A DNA stretch of 56,181 bases from Candidatus Zhuqueibacterota bacterium (GCA_016928775.1 JAFGKD010000135.1:1-56181), one strand, 5' to 3'. Shown: positions 17,281 to 26,175, numbered from the stretch's first letter. The notes: generated from the sequence alone by a model not told the origin. Translations and numbers: made by a program.

Positions 17281-18477
17281 ATGGACAAAAATATTCTAGA
17301 ACAGGCGCAGCAACATTTCGCCGAGCTGGTCAAATCTCAAATAGAACGCTCGGAAAAAATGAAATCCGCTCTGGATTGGATCGATTACAGCACGCTGAAA
17401 CCGATCATCATCGGTTTTTGCTGGGGCGACGGTATTGGTCCAATCATCTCCCGTGAAGCGGAGCGCGTTTTGAACGTCGTTTTAAAAGATGAAATCAATA
17501 ATGGCAAAGTTCAATTCCGCACCATCGAGGGATTGACAATCGAAAACCGCGCTGCTCATATGAAAGCCATTCCCGATGATGTGCTGCAAGAACTCAAGGC
17601 GTGTCACGTTATTTTAAAGGCGCCGACAACCACGCCGGAAAAAGGTGGTCCTTATCCGAATATTGAAAGCGCCAATGTCGCTATGCGCCGCGAGCTGGAT
17701 TTGTTTGCCAATGTCCGTCCCGTGAAAATCCCCGGTGAAGGTGTGGACTGGGTGTTTTTTCGGGAAAACACCGAAGGCGCATACATTTTAGGCAGCAAAG
17801 GATTTATGGCCGGAGACGATGTAGCCTTTGATTTCAAGGTCATTACCCGGCCGGGCGCCGAACGTATTCTTCGAATGGCGTTTGACTTTGCCAGGAAAAA
17901 TGGTATCAACACGGTGACCGTGGTCACCAAGGCTAACGTGGTGAAAACAACTGATGGCTTATTCCTGGAAATGGCTGAACGAGTCGGCAAAGAGTATCCC
18001 GGCATCAAGTGGGAGGGCTGGTATATAGATATCATGACGGCCAAGCTGATCGATCCCAAGCGCCGCACCCAGTTCCGGGTTTTGGTTATGCCAAATTTGT
18101 ACGGCGATATTCTCACTGATGAAGCCGCTGAAATGCAGGGAGGCGTTGGAACGGCCGGCAGCGCCAATATCGGCAAGCGTTACGCCATGTTCGAGGCGAT
18201 TCACGGGTCGGCGCCGCGTATGGTCGAAGAAGGCCGCGGCAAATACGCTGATCCTTCCAGCTTGATCAAAGCCGCCGGCATGATGCTCAATCACATTGGC
18301 TTTGTCGATAAAGCGGACAAGCTGGGTAAGGCGCTGGAAATCTGCACCCAGTTTGAGAAAAAAGTTAAAATAACCGGCCGAGACACCGGTGTGACGGGAC
18401 GAGAATTCTGCGATTATATTTTGGAGACCATGCAGTCGCCGGATTTGCAGGAAAAGTATATATCATTTACAGGATAA
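17281..18477 (+). CDS. icd: Isocitrate dehydrogenase (isocitrate/isopropylmalate dehydrogenase family)
   Basis: 398 residues. It oxidatively decarboxylates isocitrate to 2-oxoglutarate. Family motifs: GFCWGDGIGPII near residue 47, KAPTTTPEKGGPYPNIESANVAMRRELDLFANVRPVK for substrate binding (Ser and Asn of SANV and the arginines), FRENTEGAY, and MPNLYGDILTDEAAEMQGGVG with the metal-binding aspartates, then EAIHGSAP. The substrate helix resembles isocitrate rather than isopropylmalate enzymes, but a homoisocitrate-type activity cannot be excluded. GAGGG precedes the ATG. A terminator follows. Aconitase is encoded at the far end of the window. Confidence 0.85.
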   Translation: MDKNILEQAQQHFAELVKSQIERSEKMKSALDWIDYSTLKPIIIGFCWGDGIGPIISREAERVLNVVLKDEINNGKVQFRTIEGLTIENRAAHMKAIPDDVLQELKACHVILKAPTTTPEKGGPYPNIESANVAMRRELDLFANVRPVKIPGEGVDWVFFRENTEGAYILGSKGFMAGDDVAFDFKVITRPGAERILRMAFDFARKNGINTVTVVTKANVVKTTDGLFLEMAERVGKEYPGIKWEGWYIDIMTAKLIDPKRRTQFRVLVMPNLYGDILTDEAAEMQGGVGTAGSANIGKRYAMFEAIHGSAPRMVEEGRGKYADPSSLIKAAGMMLNHIGFVDKADKLGKALEICTQFEKKVKITGRDTGVTGREFCDYILETMQSPDLQEKYISFTG

Positions 18478-18494
18478 AAAGTACTCTCCCCTTT

Positions 18495-18523
18495 AAAAGC
18501 CGGGCAAAGATGTCCGGCTTTTT
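18495..18523 (+). terminator. Rho-independent terminator after icd
   Basis: Stem AAAAGCCGG (18495-18503) with CCGGCTTTTT (18514-18523), 10-nt loop, running into T residues. It closes the icd transcript. The flanking A and T runs could let it act in both directions; the HicA relic on the other strand ends inside it. Confidence 0.85.
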
Positions 18524-18626
18524 ATATTTCAGGAATATCAAGTGATTTACAAATCTTTTATGCCAGCACATTGGCAATTTCCCTATGCCGAGGAACGGCT
18601 TCGACTCGGCCATTGAGCGGATTCAT
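18522..18626 (-). pseudogene. HicA toxin-like relic
   Basis: From an ATG at 18626 that overlaps the HicB relic's stop, the frame reads NPLNGRVEAVPRHREIANVLA, a stop (TAA), then KICKSLDIPEI and a final stop. The V-P-R-H-x-E-I segment and the lysine/isoleucine-rich tail match the C-terminal half of HicA/YcfA mRNA interferases. The N-terminal half with the catalytic GSH is missing and the remainder has an internal stop, so no active toxin can be made. Confidence 0.6.
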
Positions 18627-18793
18627 CCGACGGCAATAACAGTATGTTCAACATCATCCGGCAAGCCGCGCAGAGCATCCTCTCGTCGATTGTGCAAAAT
18701 CAATTCGATAGCATCCGATAGATTCTTTAAGCATTCTTCTTTTGTCCGTCCCTGGCCATTTGCGCCAGCTATTTCCGGTGAATATGTGTGAAA
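18623..18793 (-). pseudogene. HicB antitoxin-like relic
   Basis: An open minus-strand frame of 56 codons without a start, preceded by a stop at 18794-18796. It reads SPEIAGANGQGRTKEECLKN, continuing LSDAIELIL. This is the PE(L)xGxxxxGxTxEEAxxNxxxAIELxL signature of HicB antitoxins, but the first beta strands are missing. It ends by overlapping the HicA relic. Together they are the remains of a type II toxin-antitoxin pair in the 548-bp gap between icd and lutA. The remaining 18797-19025 shows no gene. Confidence 0.6.
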
Positions 18794-19025
18794 TCATTAA
18801 ATTTTGAATCAAAGTCAAGGCGAATAATTCTATTCTTTAGTGTCAGTGTTGATGAAAACCCGGGCGACTATTTTGACAGATCCTCCTTTTTCTATTTACT
18901 TTGTCCCAATTTCATACTATTTTATCGAGCACAGAAAGGATTAGAGTATATATTGTCCGTTTTCCCTTCTCCTTTCTCCCTGTTCCATTAAAATTAAAAG
19001 TGAAACCACAAGCAGCCGTATTCCC

Positions 19026-19754
19026 ATGAAAGTCGCCCTGTTTATCCCCTGTCTTTCCGAGCACCTCTACCCCGAATCAGCGTTATCCATGGTGAAAGTG
19101 CTGTCCCACATTGGCGCCGAGATCGACTATGTCGACGGCCAAACCTGTTGCGGCCAGCCGGCATTTAACTCCGGTTATCACAAGGAGATTTTCCCCCTGG
19201 CCGAGAGATTCATCGAGTTGTTTCATGAGAAGGAATATGTTGTCGCACCCTCCGGATCGTGTGTCGCTATGGTGCGCAAATTTTATTATGATCTGGATAT
19301 TCGCAGAGACTTGCATGCAGCTCGCGACGAATTGGCCGGCAAAATATTTGAATTCACGGAATTTTTGGTTGATGTTGTCAAAGTTGAAAAACTCGGCGGT
19401 GTCTTTCCGCACCGCGTCACCTATCACGATTCCTGCCATCTGAATCGTGAGCTCGGCGTACATGAGCAACCGCGACAACTCATCCGCACTATCAAAGATA
19501 TAGATTTTGTCGAGATGCAACAACCGGATCTCTGCTGCGGCTTTGGCGGTACTTTTTCGTACAAATTCAAGGAACTTTCCATTTCCATGGTTGAACGAAA
19601 ATGCCGCTACATTGAAGAGAGCGGCGCCGAATACTGCATCGGTGCGGATTCGAGCTGCTTGATGAATATTGAAGGTTATTTGCGCAGACACAACATGCGC
19701 ACTAAAACGATGCACATTGCCGACTTGATAGCCACAAGTTTGACAAATGAGTGA
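19026..19754 (+). CDS. lutA: Lactate utilisation protein A-type Fe-S oxidoreductase
   Basis: 242 residues, the usual size. It contains two CCG domains (cysteine-rich repeats binding Fe-S or handling disulfides): residues 38-46 DGQTCCGQP and SCHL, and the second at QPDLCCGFGGTFSYK with GADSSCLMNIEG. LutA, LutB and LutC together oxidise L-lactate to pyruvate in other bacteria. It is followed directly by lutB, whose first possible codon overlaps the stop. No lutC follows; a LutC-like gene is at 52.6 kb. No clear ribosome site precedes the ATG. Confidence 0.9.
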   Translation: MKVALFIPCLSEHLYPESALSMVKVLSHIGAEIDYVDGQTCCGQPAFNSGYHKEIFPLAERFIELFHEKEYVVAPSGSCVAMVRKFYYDLDIRRDLHAARDELAGKIFEFTEFLVDVVKVEKLGGVFPHRVTYHDSCHLNRELGVHEQPRQLIRTIKDIDFVEMQQPDLCCGFGGTFSYKFKELSISMVERKCRYIEESGAEYCIGADSSCLMNIEGYLRRHNMRTKTMHIADLIATSLTNE

Positions 19755-19768
19755 GACTGCCGTTTTCC

Positions 19769-21184
19769 ATGAACCTGAAAGCGTCGCATACAAAATCATA
19801 TATAAAACAAGCGCTCAACAACGACGTTTTGCGTGCGGCGGTTGATAAAGCCACCCGGACAGCCGTTAAAAAACGCGCGGACAAAGTTGATGCAATACCC
19901 TACTGGGAAGAATTGCGTTACAGGGCGCATGTGATCAAGCGCGATGTAATCGAGCATCTCGATACCTATTTGCAACAATTTGAAACGCAGGCGCAAGCGA
20001 ATGGCATAAAAGTGCATTGGGCAATTGATGCAGCTGAGGCTCGAAAGATCATCCATGCCATCGCTGTAAAGAACAATGTCAAAACCGTTGTCAAATCGAA
20101 AAGTCTGACCACAGAAGAGATACATCTCAACACATTTCTCATGGATCGCGACATCCAAGCGTTGGAAACCGATCTCGGAGAATATATCGTACAGTTGCTC
20201 GATCACATCCCCTCGCACTTGACAGCACCGGCTTTGCATTTGTCGCGACAGGACATCGGCAAACTTTTTCACGAAAAGCTGGGCGTTGATTACACGGAAA
20301 ATCCAAACGAATTGCTCAGCATCGCCAGGGCAAGGTTACGTAAGAAGTTTCTCACCGCTGACATGGGTATTTCCGGCGTCAATTTTGCCATCGCCGAGTC
20401 GGGCTGTCTCACGATTGTCGAAAACGAAGCAAACGCCCGTTTGACAATCGGACTACCAAAAGTCCATATCGCGGTGATGGGTATCGAAAAATTGCTCCCG
20501 TCTTTTCGCGAGTTGGCCGTTTTTCTGAAACTTTTGGCCCCGAGCGCAACCGGACAAAAACAGACCGTCTATGTCAACATTATTGGTGGCCCCCTGCACA
20601 CGCTGCTCGGCGAGGGTCCGGAGCAGGTGCATGTCATTCTTTTAGATAACGGGCGTTCCAAAATCCTGGCTGATCCCCAATTGCGAGAAACGCTTTTTTG
20701 CATTCGTTGCGGTGCCTGCCTCAACGCCTGCCCGATTTATCAGCAGGTTGGTGGACACGCGTATGGCTGGGTGTACATGGGGCCCATCGGCGCGACACTC
20801 ATTCCACAATATCTTGGTGTGAAGGAAGGACGCTATGCACCTTTTGTATCCAGTTTGTGCGGCGCCTGCTTTCATGCCTGTCCGGTTCGAATTGATATTC
20901 CACATCATTTGTTAAAGCTAAGGCACAAAGTGGTTGAATCTGGTCATTCGAAAGCAATCGAAAAAATTGGCATCAAAGCCTGGGCATTTTTGGCTCGCTA
21001 TCCTATGCTCTATCGAGTGGCAACCTGGTTTCCAGGTAAAGTACAGAAACTTTACAAAAAGCCTTTTCCGGTGCCGGGATACACAAAAGAACGCGCAGTG
21101 GGCTTATTTGATGGGAAAGGATTTCGAAGACGTTATTTAGATAATGAAAAAGCAAAGGGTGCGAAAAACTCAAAGCTCATTTAA
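19769..21184 (+). CDS. lutB: Lactate utilisation protein B-type iron-sulfur protein
   Basis: 471 residues from ATG 19769; a GTG at 19751 overlapping the lutA stop would add six residues. The N-terminal part is a LUD domain (KTVVKSKSLTTEEIHLN, ISGVNFAIAESGCLTIVENEANA). The C-terminal part carries two ferredoxin-type cysteine clusters, CIRCGACLNACPIY and CGACFHACPV, so two 4Fe-4S centres are expected. It should pass electrons in lactate oxidation with LutA. A C-terminal tail of about 100 residues follows, as in family members. Confidence 0.9.
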   Translation: MNLKASHTKSYIKQALNNDVLRAAVDKATRTAVKKRADKVDAIPYWEELRYRAHVIKRDVIEHLDTYLQQFETQAQANGIKVHWAIDAAEARKIIHAIAVKNNVKTVVKSKSLTTEEIHLNTFLMDRDIQALETDLGEYIVQLLDHIPSHLTAPALHLSRQDIGKLFHEKLGVDYTENPNELLSIARARLRKKFLTADMGISGVNFAIAESGCLTIVENEANARLTIGLPKVHIAVMGIEKLLPSFRELAVFLKLLAPSATGQKQTVYVNIIGGPLHTLLGEGPEQVHVILLDNGRSKILADPQLRETLFCIRCGACLNACPIYQQVGGHAYGWVYMGPIGATLIPQYLGVKEGRYAPFVSSLCGACFHACPVRIDIPHHLLKLRHKVVESGHSKAIEKIGIKAWAFLARYPMLYRVATWFPGKVQKLYKKPFPVPGYTKERAVGLFDGKGFRRRYLDNEKAKGAKNSKLI

Positions 21185-21245
21185 AAACAACATTGTTGCA
21201 GGCTTGTATTATAGATCACGACGAAAAAGCACCGAGGAGGTCAAC

Positions 21246-22802
21246 ATGCAATCTCAAAAACTCAAATGTGTTTATTCGCGTCGTCGTTTTTTGTCGTGCT
21301 GCACCGCATGCGCCGGATGTCTTGCCAGCGGCGTGCTGGTGGCACAACAGAAACCAGCAGTAGAAGGAACGAGCTCGGAAAAGCCCAAAATCCGTCTTGT
21401 TTTTTGTGAAACAAGCAATGACAAACCCATTTGGCCCAACATCGGCTACGATTTTGAGACCAGACGGCAACAGCTTTTAGATCTTTTATCGACAGGATGC
21501 CAGGATCTATTGTTCTTGCCGATGCAGTTGATGGATCATCCCGAGGATGCCGACAAAGTCCTGGCGATGGATTCGGAGGTCGATGGTTACGTTGTTTGTG
21601 TTCAGGGTTTGGGCTGGCAAAATGACATTGTCAAGCTATGTTCAACCGGCAAACCCACGCTGCTCGTTGATAATTTGTTCGGCGGTTCGGGTCTTTTTTT
21701 GACTCGGCAGAAGCACATCATGTCATCCGGACAACCTGTTGATTGGGCGAGTTCCTCCAATGACAATGATATTGTGGCTTCGGTTCGCCATTTTAATCTG
21801 CTTCGAGAAGGGAAAAGCGCCGCCGAGGTTGCCGCGGCTTTTCGAAGAACACGTCGAAAGAATACCGCGGCAAAATCAGCGCTGACGTTTAGCGACGATC
21901 TTTTTGAGGTCACAAGTCTTGACGAGGCCCTGACGTCATTGAGCAACATGAAAATCCTCGTCGTTGGCGGCGGTTGGGGTGGCGACGAGTTTCGCGCTGC
22001 CGCGCAAAAAACCCTCGGAGTACAATTCATTCCCCTGCCTTTTGAAGACCTCGCAGCCGCCTACAAACAAGCTGATGTTGAACAGAGTGTAAACTTTGCC
22101 GCAAAATGGACAAGCAACGCCCAACGGGTGGTTGAACCAACAGGGGAAGAGATTATCAAATCGGGCGCCATGTATGTGGCGATGAAACAGTTGATCGATG
22201 CGCACCAGGCAGTCGGTATCAGCATCAACTGTCTTGGCGGATTCTACGGCGGCCATCTCGAAGCTTATCCTTGTCTTGGATTTAGCCAACTCAATAACGA
22301 CGGCAAGATTGGTGGTTGCGAAGCCGACCAAATGTCGGCTTTGACAATGGCGACGATCTCGGCCTTGACCGGGCGCGCTTCATTCATCTCGGATCCAGTC
22401 ATTGATACCGCAAAAAATGAGATTATTTATGCGCATTGTGTGGCCATGACCAAACCTTTTGGGAAGAGTGGAATGTCCAATCCCTATCTCATCCGCAATC
22501 ATTCCGAAGATCGTTTGGGTGCCTGCGTTCAATCATTGTTGCCAGAAGGTTATCTCGTAACTACCCTTGAAATCAATCCGGTTTCCCGCCAGGTGCTTGT
22601 CCATCAAGCTGTTACGTCAGGCAATAGTGACAGTGATCTCGCGTGCCGCACCAAACTGCGAGCGGTTGTCCAGGGCGATATCGAAAAACTGACAGAAAAC
22701 TGGACTATGGGTTGGCATCGCGTCACGGTTTATGGTGATGTACGTTCACCCATCACCGAACTGTGCGAGCGATTGAATTTTGAATTGATCATTGAAGCAT
22801 AA
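21246..22802 (+). CDS. Tat-exported L-fucose isomerase C-terminal-like protein
   Basis: 518 residues from ATG 21246 behind GAGGAGG; an upstream frame to 21144 overlaps lutB and is unlikely. The N-terminus carries a twin-arginine signal, YSRRRFLSCCTACAGCLASG, so the protein should be exported folded. The rest resembles the fucose/arabinose isomerase C-terminal fold: a central GGGWGGDEF, then INCLGGFYGG and CEADQMSALTMATISALTGR with the metal-ligand-like Glu/Asp, and TMGWHRVTVYGD near the end. An isomerase acting in the periplasm would be unusual, so a sugar-binding or different catalytic role is possible. Confidence 0.7.
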   Translation: MQSQKLKCVYSRRRFLSCCTACAGCLASGVLVAQQKPAVEGTSSEKPKIRLVFCETSNDKPIWPNIGYDFETRRQQLLDLLSTGCQDLLFLPMQLMDHPEDADKVLAMDSEVDGYVVCVQGLGWQNDIVKLCSTGKPTLLVDNLFGGSGLFLTRQKHIMSSGQPVDWASSSNDNDIVASVRHFNLLREGKSAAEVAAAFRRTRRKNTAAKSALTFSDDLFEVTSLDEALTSLSNMKILVVGGGWGGDEFRAAAQKTLGVQFIPLPFEDLAAAYKQADVEQSVNFAAKWTSNAQRVVEPTGEEIIKSGAMYVAMKQLIDAHQAVGISINCLGGFYGGHLEAYPCLGFSQLNNDGKIGGCEADQMSALTMATISALTGRASFISDPVIDTAKNEIIYAHCVAMTKPFGKSGMSNPYLIRNHSEDRLGACVQSLLPEGYLVTTLEINPVSRQVLVHQAVTSGNSDSDLACRTKLRAVVQGDIEKLTENWTMGWHRVTVYGDVRSPITELCERLNFELIIEA

Positions 22803-22924
22803 AAACTTTTGCTTTTCACCAAGCCTGCAACGTTGTTTTTTTGCCAAGTTTTATGACAATTGTTTACAGAGAGTTTAGCCATTTCTTTTGTAACTTTTCA
22901 TTCATTGGATATTTTAGAGGGAAA

Positions 22925-25582
22925 ATGACACAGACTACACGGTTGAGCGCATGTCTGGGGCAATTATTGGGCATCTTTTTGTTCGCAACGATCACGGTCG
23001 CTGCCACGCCAGTTGTAGTTGATACAGTCATTTATAAAAACGCAGCCGGCAAACGCATTTACACAACACAGCGAATAAAATCCGCTGCGCCAAAAGTTGA
23101 TGGAATGCTCGATGATGTTTGCTGGTCTGAGGGCATTTGGTCCGGAAATTACACACAGCAGATTCCAACCGAAGGTGAAGAACCAAGCGCCGAAACCGAG
23201 CTGAAAATTCTTTATGACGACGAAAATATTTACGTGGCTATTCGTGCGCATGACGATCCCGATAAAATCGATCGTACGGCCGGAAGGCGTGATTTTATCA
23301 ATGGTGACATTGTCGGCATCTGTTTTGACAGCTATCACGATCAACGCACTGGATTTGAATTTGATCTTACAGCAGCCGGGAGCAAAATTGACCTCATCCT
23401 TATGAATCATGGTTGGGATACCAGTTGGGATGCGGTGTGGGATGGCAAGGTCGCCATGGAGGATTCAGCATGGACTGCTGAATTCCGAATTCCTCTCAGC
23501 CAATTGCGCTACAGCAATAAACCGAAACAAGTGTGGGGATTACATGCCTGGCGCTGGATCAACCGAAATATGGAAGAAGACCAGTGGGCGCTCATTCCGC
23601 GCGATACGCCAGCGCGCATGGCCAATATCGGCGAGCTGCATGGCATTCAAAATTTACCGAAAAATCGACGCTTCGAACTTTTACCTTATGTGCGAGGGCA
23701 GCTACATACATTCGAAAAAGAAAAGGGCAATCCATTCGCCGGTGGAAGCGATACTGGATTTGCAGCCGGTTTTGACGGCAAGTTAGGCATAAGCAGCGAC
23801 TTTACCATGGATTTTACCGTTAATCCGGACTTTGGGCAAGTTGAGGCGGATCCATCTGTACTCAATTTGACCGTATTCGAGACGTTTTATGAAGAAAAAC
23901 GCCCCTTTTTTTTGGAAGGTAAAAATATTTACGACTTTGATTTTGAGGAGGATTTGCTCTTTTATTCGCGCCGCATTGGACATAGACCGAGTTATACTCC
24001 CGAATTGGACCACAACGAATATGCAAAAGCACCGGATAACACCGCTATACTCGGCGCGACAAAAGTCTCGGGCAAATCAAAAAACGGTCTTTCGATCGGC
24101 ATTTTGGAAAGCGTAACGGCAAAAGAAAATGCCGAAATTGCTTCTTCTGACGGTCGGTCGGAGAAAACAGTTGAACCATTATCAAATTATTTTGTCACAC
24201 GAATTCAGAAAGACTATAACAACAGCAATACGATTCTGGGCATGATTTTTACAGCTGCTCATCGAGTAATTGACCAGGATCATCTTGATTTTTTGAGCAA
24301 ATCGGCATACACCGGGGGATTCGATTTTCGACATTATTGGAAAAATAAAACATATTACCTGGATGCAAAGGGGACGTTCAGTTCAATCTCCGGCGATCCA
24401 CAGGCGATATTGGCTCTGCAGACCTCTTCTGCACGCTATTTTCAGCGGCCCGATGCCCCGCATGTTTTCATCGACTCCACGGCCACTGGACTCAATGGAA
24501 CAGGTGGAATGGTCGAAATAGGCAAAGGAGGCAACGGGCATTGGCGATGGGACCTCAATGCCAATTTTCGCACCCCCGGCCTCGACTTTAATGATTTAGG
24601 TTATCTCATGCAAGCAGATGCTATAGAATTGCAAGGTGGGATCGCCTATGTTCAACATGCACCACAAGGTTTATTTCGGTCGTATGCCATTGAAACAGGA
24701 ATTGAAAATAACTGGGATATGAATCGTTCTTTTCTTGGTTCCCGTTACTGGTTTGAAGTGAATGGTGAATTTCAAAACAAATGGCAATTTTTTGCCAATG
24801 CTTATTATGAAACTGATCAGATTGATACGCGGCTCTTGCGTGGGGGACCGGCTGTAAGAGTAAAGGGTTGGCTGCATAATATGTATCGAATTACTAGTGA
24901 TTATTCCAAAAAATTCAGCGTTGGCGCTATGCTGCATGGCCATTATCATTATGATGGAATTTCAAAGACCTTCAGCACAGCACCTTTTATCAATTGGAAA
25001 ATAACCAATACGTTGCAGCTTTCTTCCGAAATCGAATATATGAATACTCGGACGGCGTTACAATATATTAACGTCATCGATTTTCAAACAGACAAGCGGT
25101 ACATCATGGGAGAACTGGATCGAGAAACGCTTGGCATGACGTTGCGTCTCGATTTTGCTCTCACCCCGGAACTGACAATTCAATATTATGGCAATCCATA
25201 CGTGTCGGTTGGCGATTACCACAACATCAAGCGGATCACGAATCCTCGTGCTGATCATTATAAAGACCTCTATCATATTTTTACGTCCGAAGAAATCCGT
25301 TATGATGCACAAAACAATCAATATCACATTGACGAAACAGGAGATGGATACATCGACTATAGTATTGATAATCCCGATTTCACCTTTTGGGAATTTCGAT
25401 CAAACTTTGTTCTGCGCTGGGAGTACAAGCTGGGTTCAACTTTTTATTTTGTATGGACGCATGGTCGTTCAGCGTGGGATAATATTGGTGGATCCTCTTT
25501 GCATGACGGCTTTGATTCTATGGATCGGGCAATACCGGATAATATTTATCTTGTTAAATTTAACTATTGGTTTTCGCTCTAG
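22925..25582 (+). CDS. DUF5916-type outer-membrane protein with CBM9-like domain
   Basis: 885 residues from ATG 22925 (AGAGGG upstream; a longer frame begins at 22841). A signal peptide (LLGIFLFATITVAA) is followed by a carbohydrate-binding family 9-like beta domain at about residues 60-220 (PKVDGMLDDVCWSEG, ETELKILYDDENIYVAIRA, NGDIVGICFDSYHDQRTGFE). From residue 240 on is the DUF5916 region: DFTVNPDFGQVEADPSVLNLTVFETFYEEKRPFFLEG is its hallmark. Alternating beta strands then lead to a C-terminal aromatic (KFNYWFSL), as in outer-membrane barrels. The function of the family is unknown; glycan-related uptake or processing has been suggested by its binding domain. Confidence 0.82.
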   Translation: MTQTTRLSACLGQLLGIFLFATITVAATPVVVDTVIYKNAAGKRIYTTQRIKSAAPKVDGMLDDVCWSEGIWSGNYTQQIPTEGEEPSAETELKILYDDENIYVAIRAHDDPDKIDRTAGRRDFINGDIVGICFDSYHDQRTGFEFDLTAAGSKIDLILMNHGWDTSWDAVWDGKVAMEDSAWTAEFRIPLSQLRYSNKPKQVWGLHAWRWINRNMEEDQWALIPRDTPARMANIGELHGIQNLPKNRRFELLPYVRGQLHTFEKEKGNPFAGGSDTGFAAGFDGKLGISSDFTMDFTVNPDFGQVEADPSVLNLTVFETFYEEKRPFFLEGKNIYDFDFEEDLLFYSRRIGHRPSYTPELDHNEYAKAPDNTAILGATKVSGKSKNGLSIGILESVTAKENAEIASSDGRSEKTVEPLSNYFVTRIQKDYNNSNTILGMIFTAAHRVIDQDHLDFLSKSAYTGGFDFRHYWKNKTYYLDAKGTFSSISGDPQAILALQTSSARYFQRPDAPHVFIDSTATGLNGTGGMVEIGKGGNGHWRWDLNANFRTPGLDFNDLGYLMQADAIELQGGIAYVQHAPQGLFRSYAIETGIENNWDMNRSFLGSRYWFEVNGEFQNKWQFFANAYYETDQIDTRLLRGGPAVRVKGWLHNMYRITSDYSKKFSVGAMLHGHYHYDGISKTFSTAPFINWKITNTLQLSSEIEYMNTRTALQYINVIDFQTDKRYIMGELDRETLGMTLRLDFALTPELTIQYYGNPYVSVGDYHNIKRITNPRADHYKDLYHIFTSEEIRYDAQNNQYHIDETGDGYIDYSIDNPDFTFWEFRSNFVLRWEYKLGSTFYFVWTHGRSAWDNIGGSSLHDGFDSMDRAIPDNIYLVKFNYWFSL

Positions 25583-25612
25583 TTGAGAATATCAAATCCT
25601 TGTTGATGAAAC

Positions 25613-25644
25613 AAAAAAAGGGAACCAGCTTTTTTCTGGTTCCC
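25613..25644 (-). terminator. Rho-independent terminator downstream of the HicB-like gene
   Basis: Nine-bp perfect stem (GGGAACCAG 25620-25628 with CTGGTTCCC 25636-25644), 7-nt loop, and seven T on the minus strand (25613-25619). It ends the short sigma-54 transcript that carries the HicB-like gene. Between that gene and this hairpin, 25666-25722 can fold (TGCCA/TGGCA outer stem; CACTAA-TTTT-TTAGTG at 25698-25713), which may be a structured 3' end. Confidence 0.85.
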
Positions 25645-25749
25645 TTGTGCGAAAACGAGAGAGCAACTGCCACACCCATCCCGGCCAGCCCATCACTCAC
25701 TAATTTTTTAGTGTGTCTGGCAAAGCTGCAGCTCCCAATCTTCAAGAAT

Positions 25750-25953
25750 TTACATAATCACTTCCATAATTTTGGAATTATTTGACAGTTTATGGCTGCC
25801 TTTGTCGAGGGATAATGTCCGCTCGACGGCGGAGTATAAGTTAGTGATGAGCTCCTGATAGTTATTTCCGCGGCTCACACATCCCGGCAAACTCGGAACC
25901 TCAGCCCATAATCCGCTTGTTTCAGTTTCGTGTACGATTACTTTTAGTCGCAT
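25750..25953 (-). CDS. HicB-family antitoxin-like protein, orphan
   Basis: 67 residues from ATG 25953, with GGAG just upstream; a longer frame to 25971 adds six unlikely residues. The sequence is a compact HicB N-terminal fold: LKVIVHETETSGLWAEVPSLPGC, then SRGNNYQELITNLYSAVERTL. No HicA partner lies on either side and there is no C-terminal DNA-binding domain. It is transcribed from a consensus sigma-54 promoter (26021-26037) with two activator-type palindromes upstream, an uncommon arrangement for an antitoxin. It could be a solitary regulator or partner-domain protein rather than an antitoxin. Confidence 0.75.
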   Translation of the reverse strand: MRLKVIVHETETSGLWAEVPSLPGCVSRGNNYQELITNLYSAVERTLSLDKGSHKLSNNSKIMEVIM

Positions 25954-26020
25954 TCTCTCCACCCACAACACATACCAATATTAGCCTGATCAGAACACTA
26001 TTACATCTGTGCTCTTATTA

Positions 26021-26037
26021 AAGCAACCTCCGTGCCA
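26021..26037 (-). promoter_or_regulatory. Sigma-54 (-24/-12) promoter of the HicB-like gene
   Basis: Minus strand TGGCACGGAGGTTGCTT: GG at 26036-26035, ten bases, then GC at 26024-26023. This matches the sigma-54 consensus TGGCACG-N4-TTGCW fully. The predicted start is near 26011, about 58 bases before the ATG at 25953. Two palindromic sites stand 115 and 157 bases upstream of that start, the normal place for activator binding. Confidence 0.85.
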
Positions 26038-26118
26038 CATTTGAACATTATCGCTGTTGAAAATATTATATTTACAACACCAACCGTTATCGCACTATCG
26101 CTTACCAAAAAAGGATTG

Positions 26119-26133
26119 GTAACAAAACGTTAC
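26119..26133. promoter_or_regulatory. Palindromic activator site, copy 1
   Basis: GTAACAAAACGTTAC, an inverted repeat GTAAC-N5-GTTAC, centred at 26126. It is one of three matches in the window to GTAAY-RAAAC-RTTAC, and lies about 115 bp upstream of the predicted sigma-54 start at 26011. The likely binder is the sigma-54 activator encoded at 28557-29975; this is inferred from position. Confidence 0.65.
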
Positions 26134-26160
26134 AATCCCCTTGGCTTATTTCTTATCCAT

Positions 26161-26175
26161 GTAACGAAACATTAC
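26161..26175. promoter_or_regulatory. Palindromic activator site, copy 2
   Basis: GTAACGAAACATTAC, centred at 26168, 42 bp (four helical turns) from copy 1 and so on the same face of the DNA. It is the distal site of the HicB-like gene's sigma-54 promoter. Confidence 0.65.

Noticed and set aside
18788..18991. Plus-strand 67-codon frame in the icd-lutA gap
   Set aside because: Composition is Phe/Ser-rich, typical of AT-rich noncoding DNA; no ribosome site or domain; it overlaps the start of the HicB relic on the other strand.
19083..19799. Long antisense open frame of 238 codons opposite lutA
   Set aside because: It mirrors the codon pattern of lutA, has no recognisable domain and no ribosome site. 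The same applies to long antisense frames opposite acnA (53577-54383), dapL (3660-4187) and lysA (1869-2210).
25560..25745. Minus-strand 61-codon frame after the HicB-like gene, considered as a HicA toxin
   Set aside because: It lacks HicA motifs (no GSH, no VPRH) and runs through the intrinsic terminator into the neighbouring gene.
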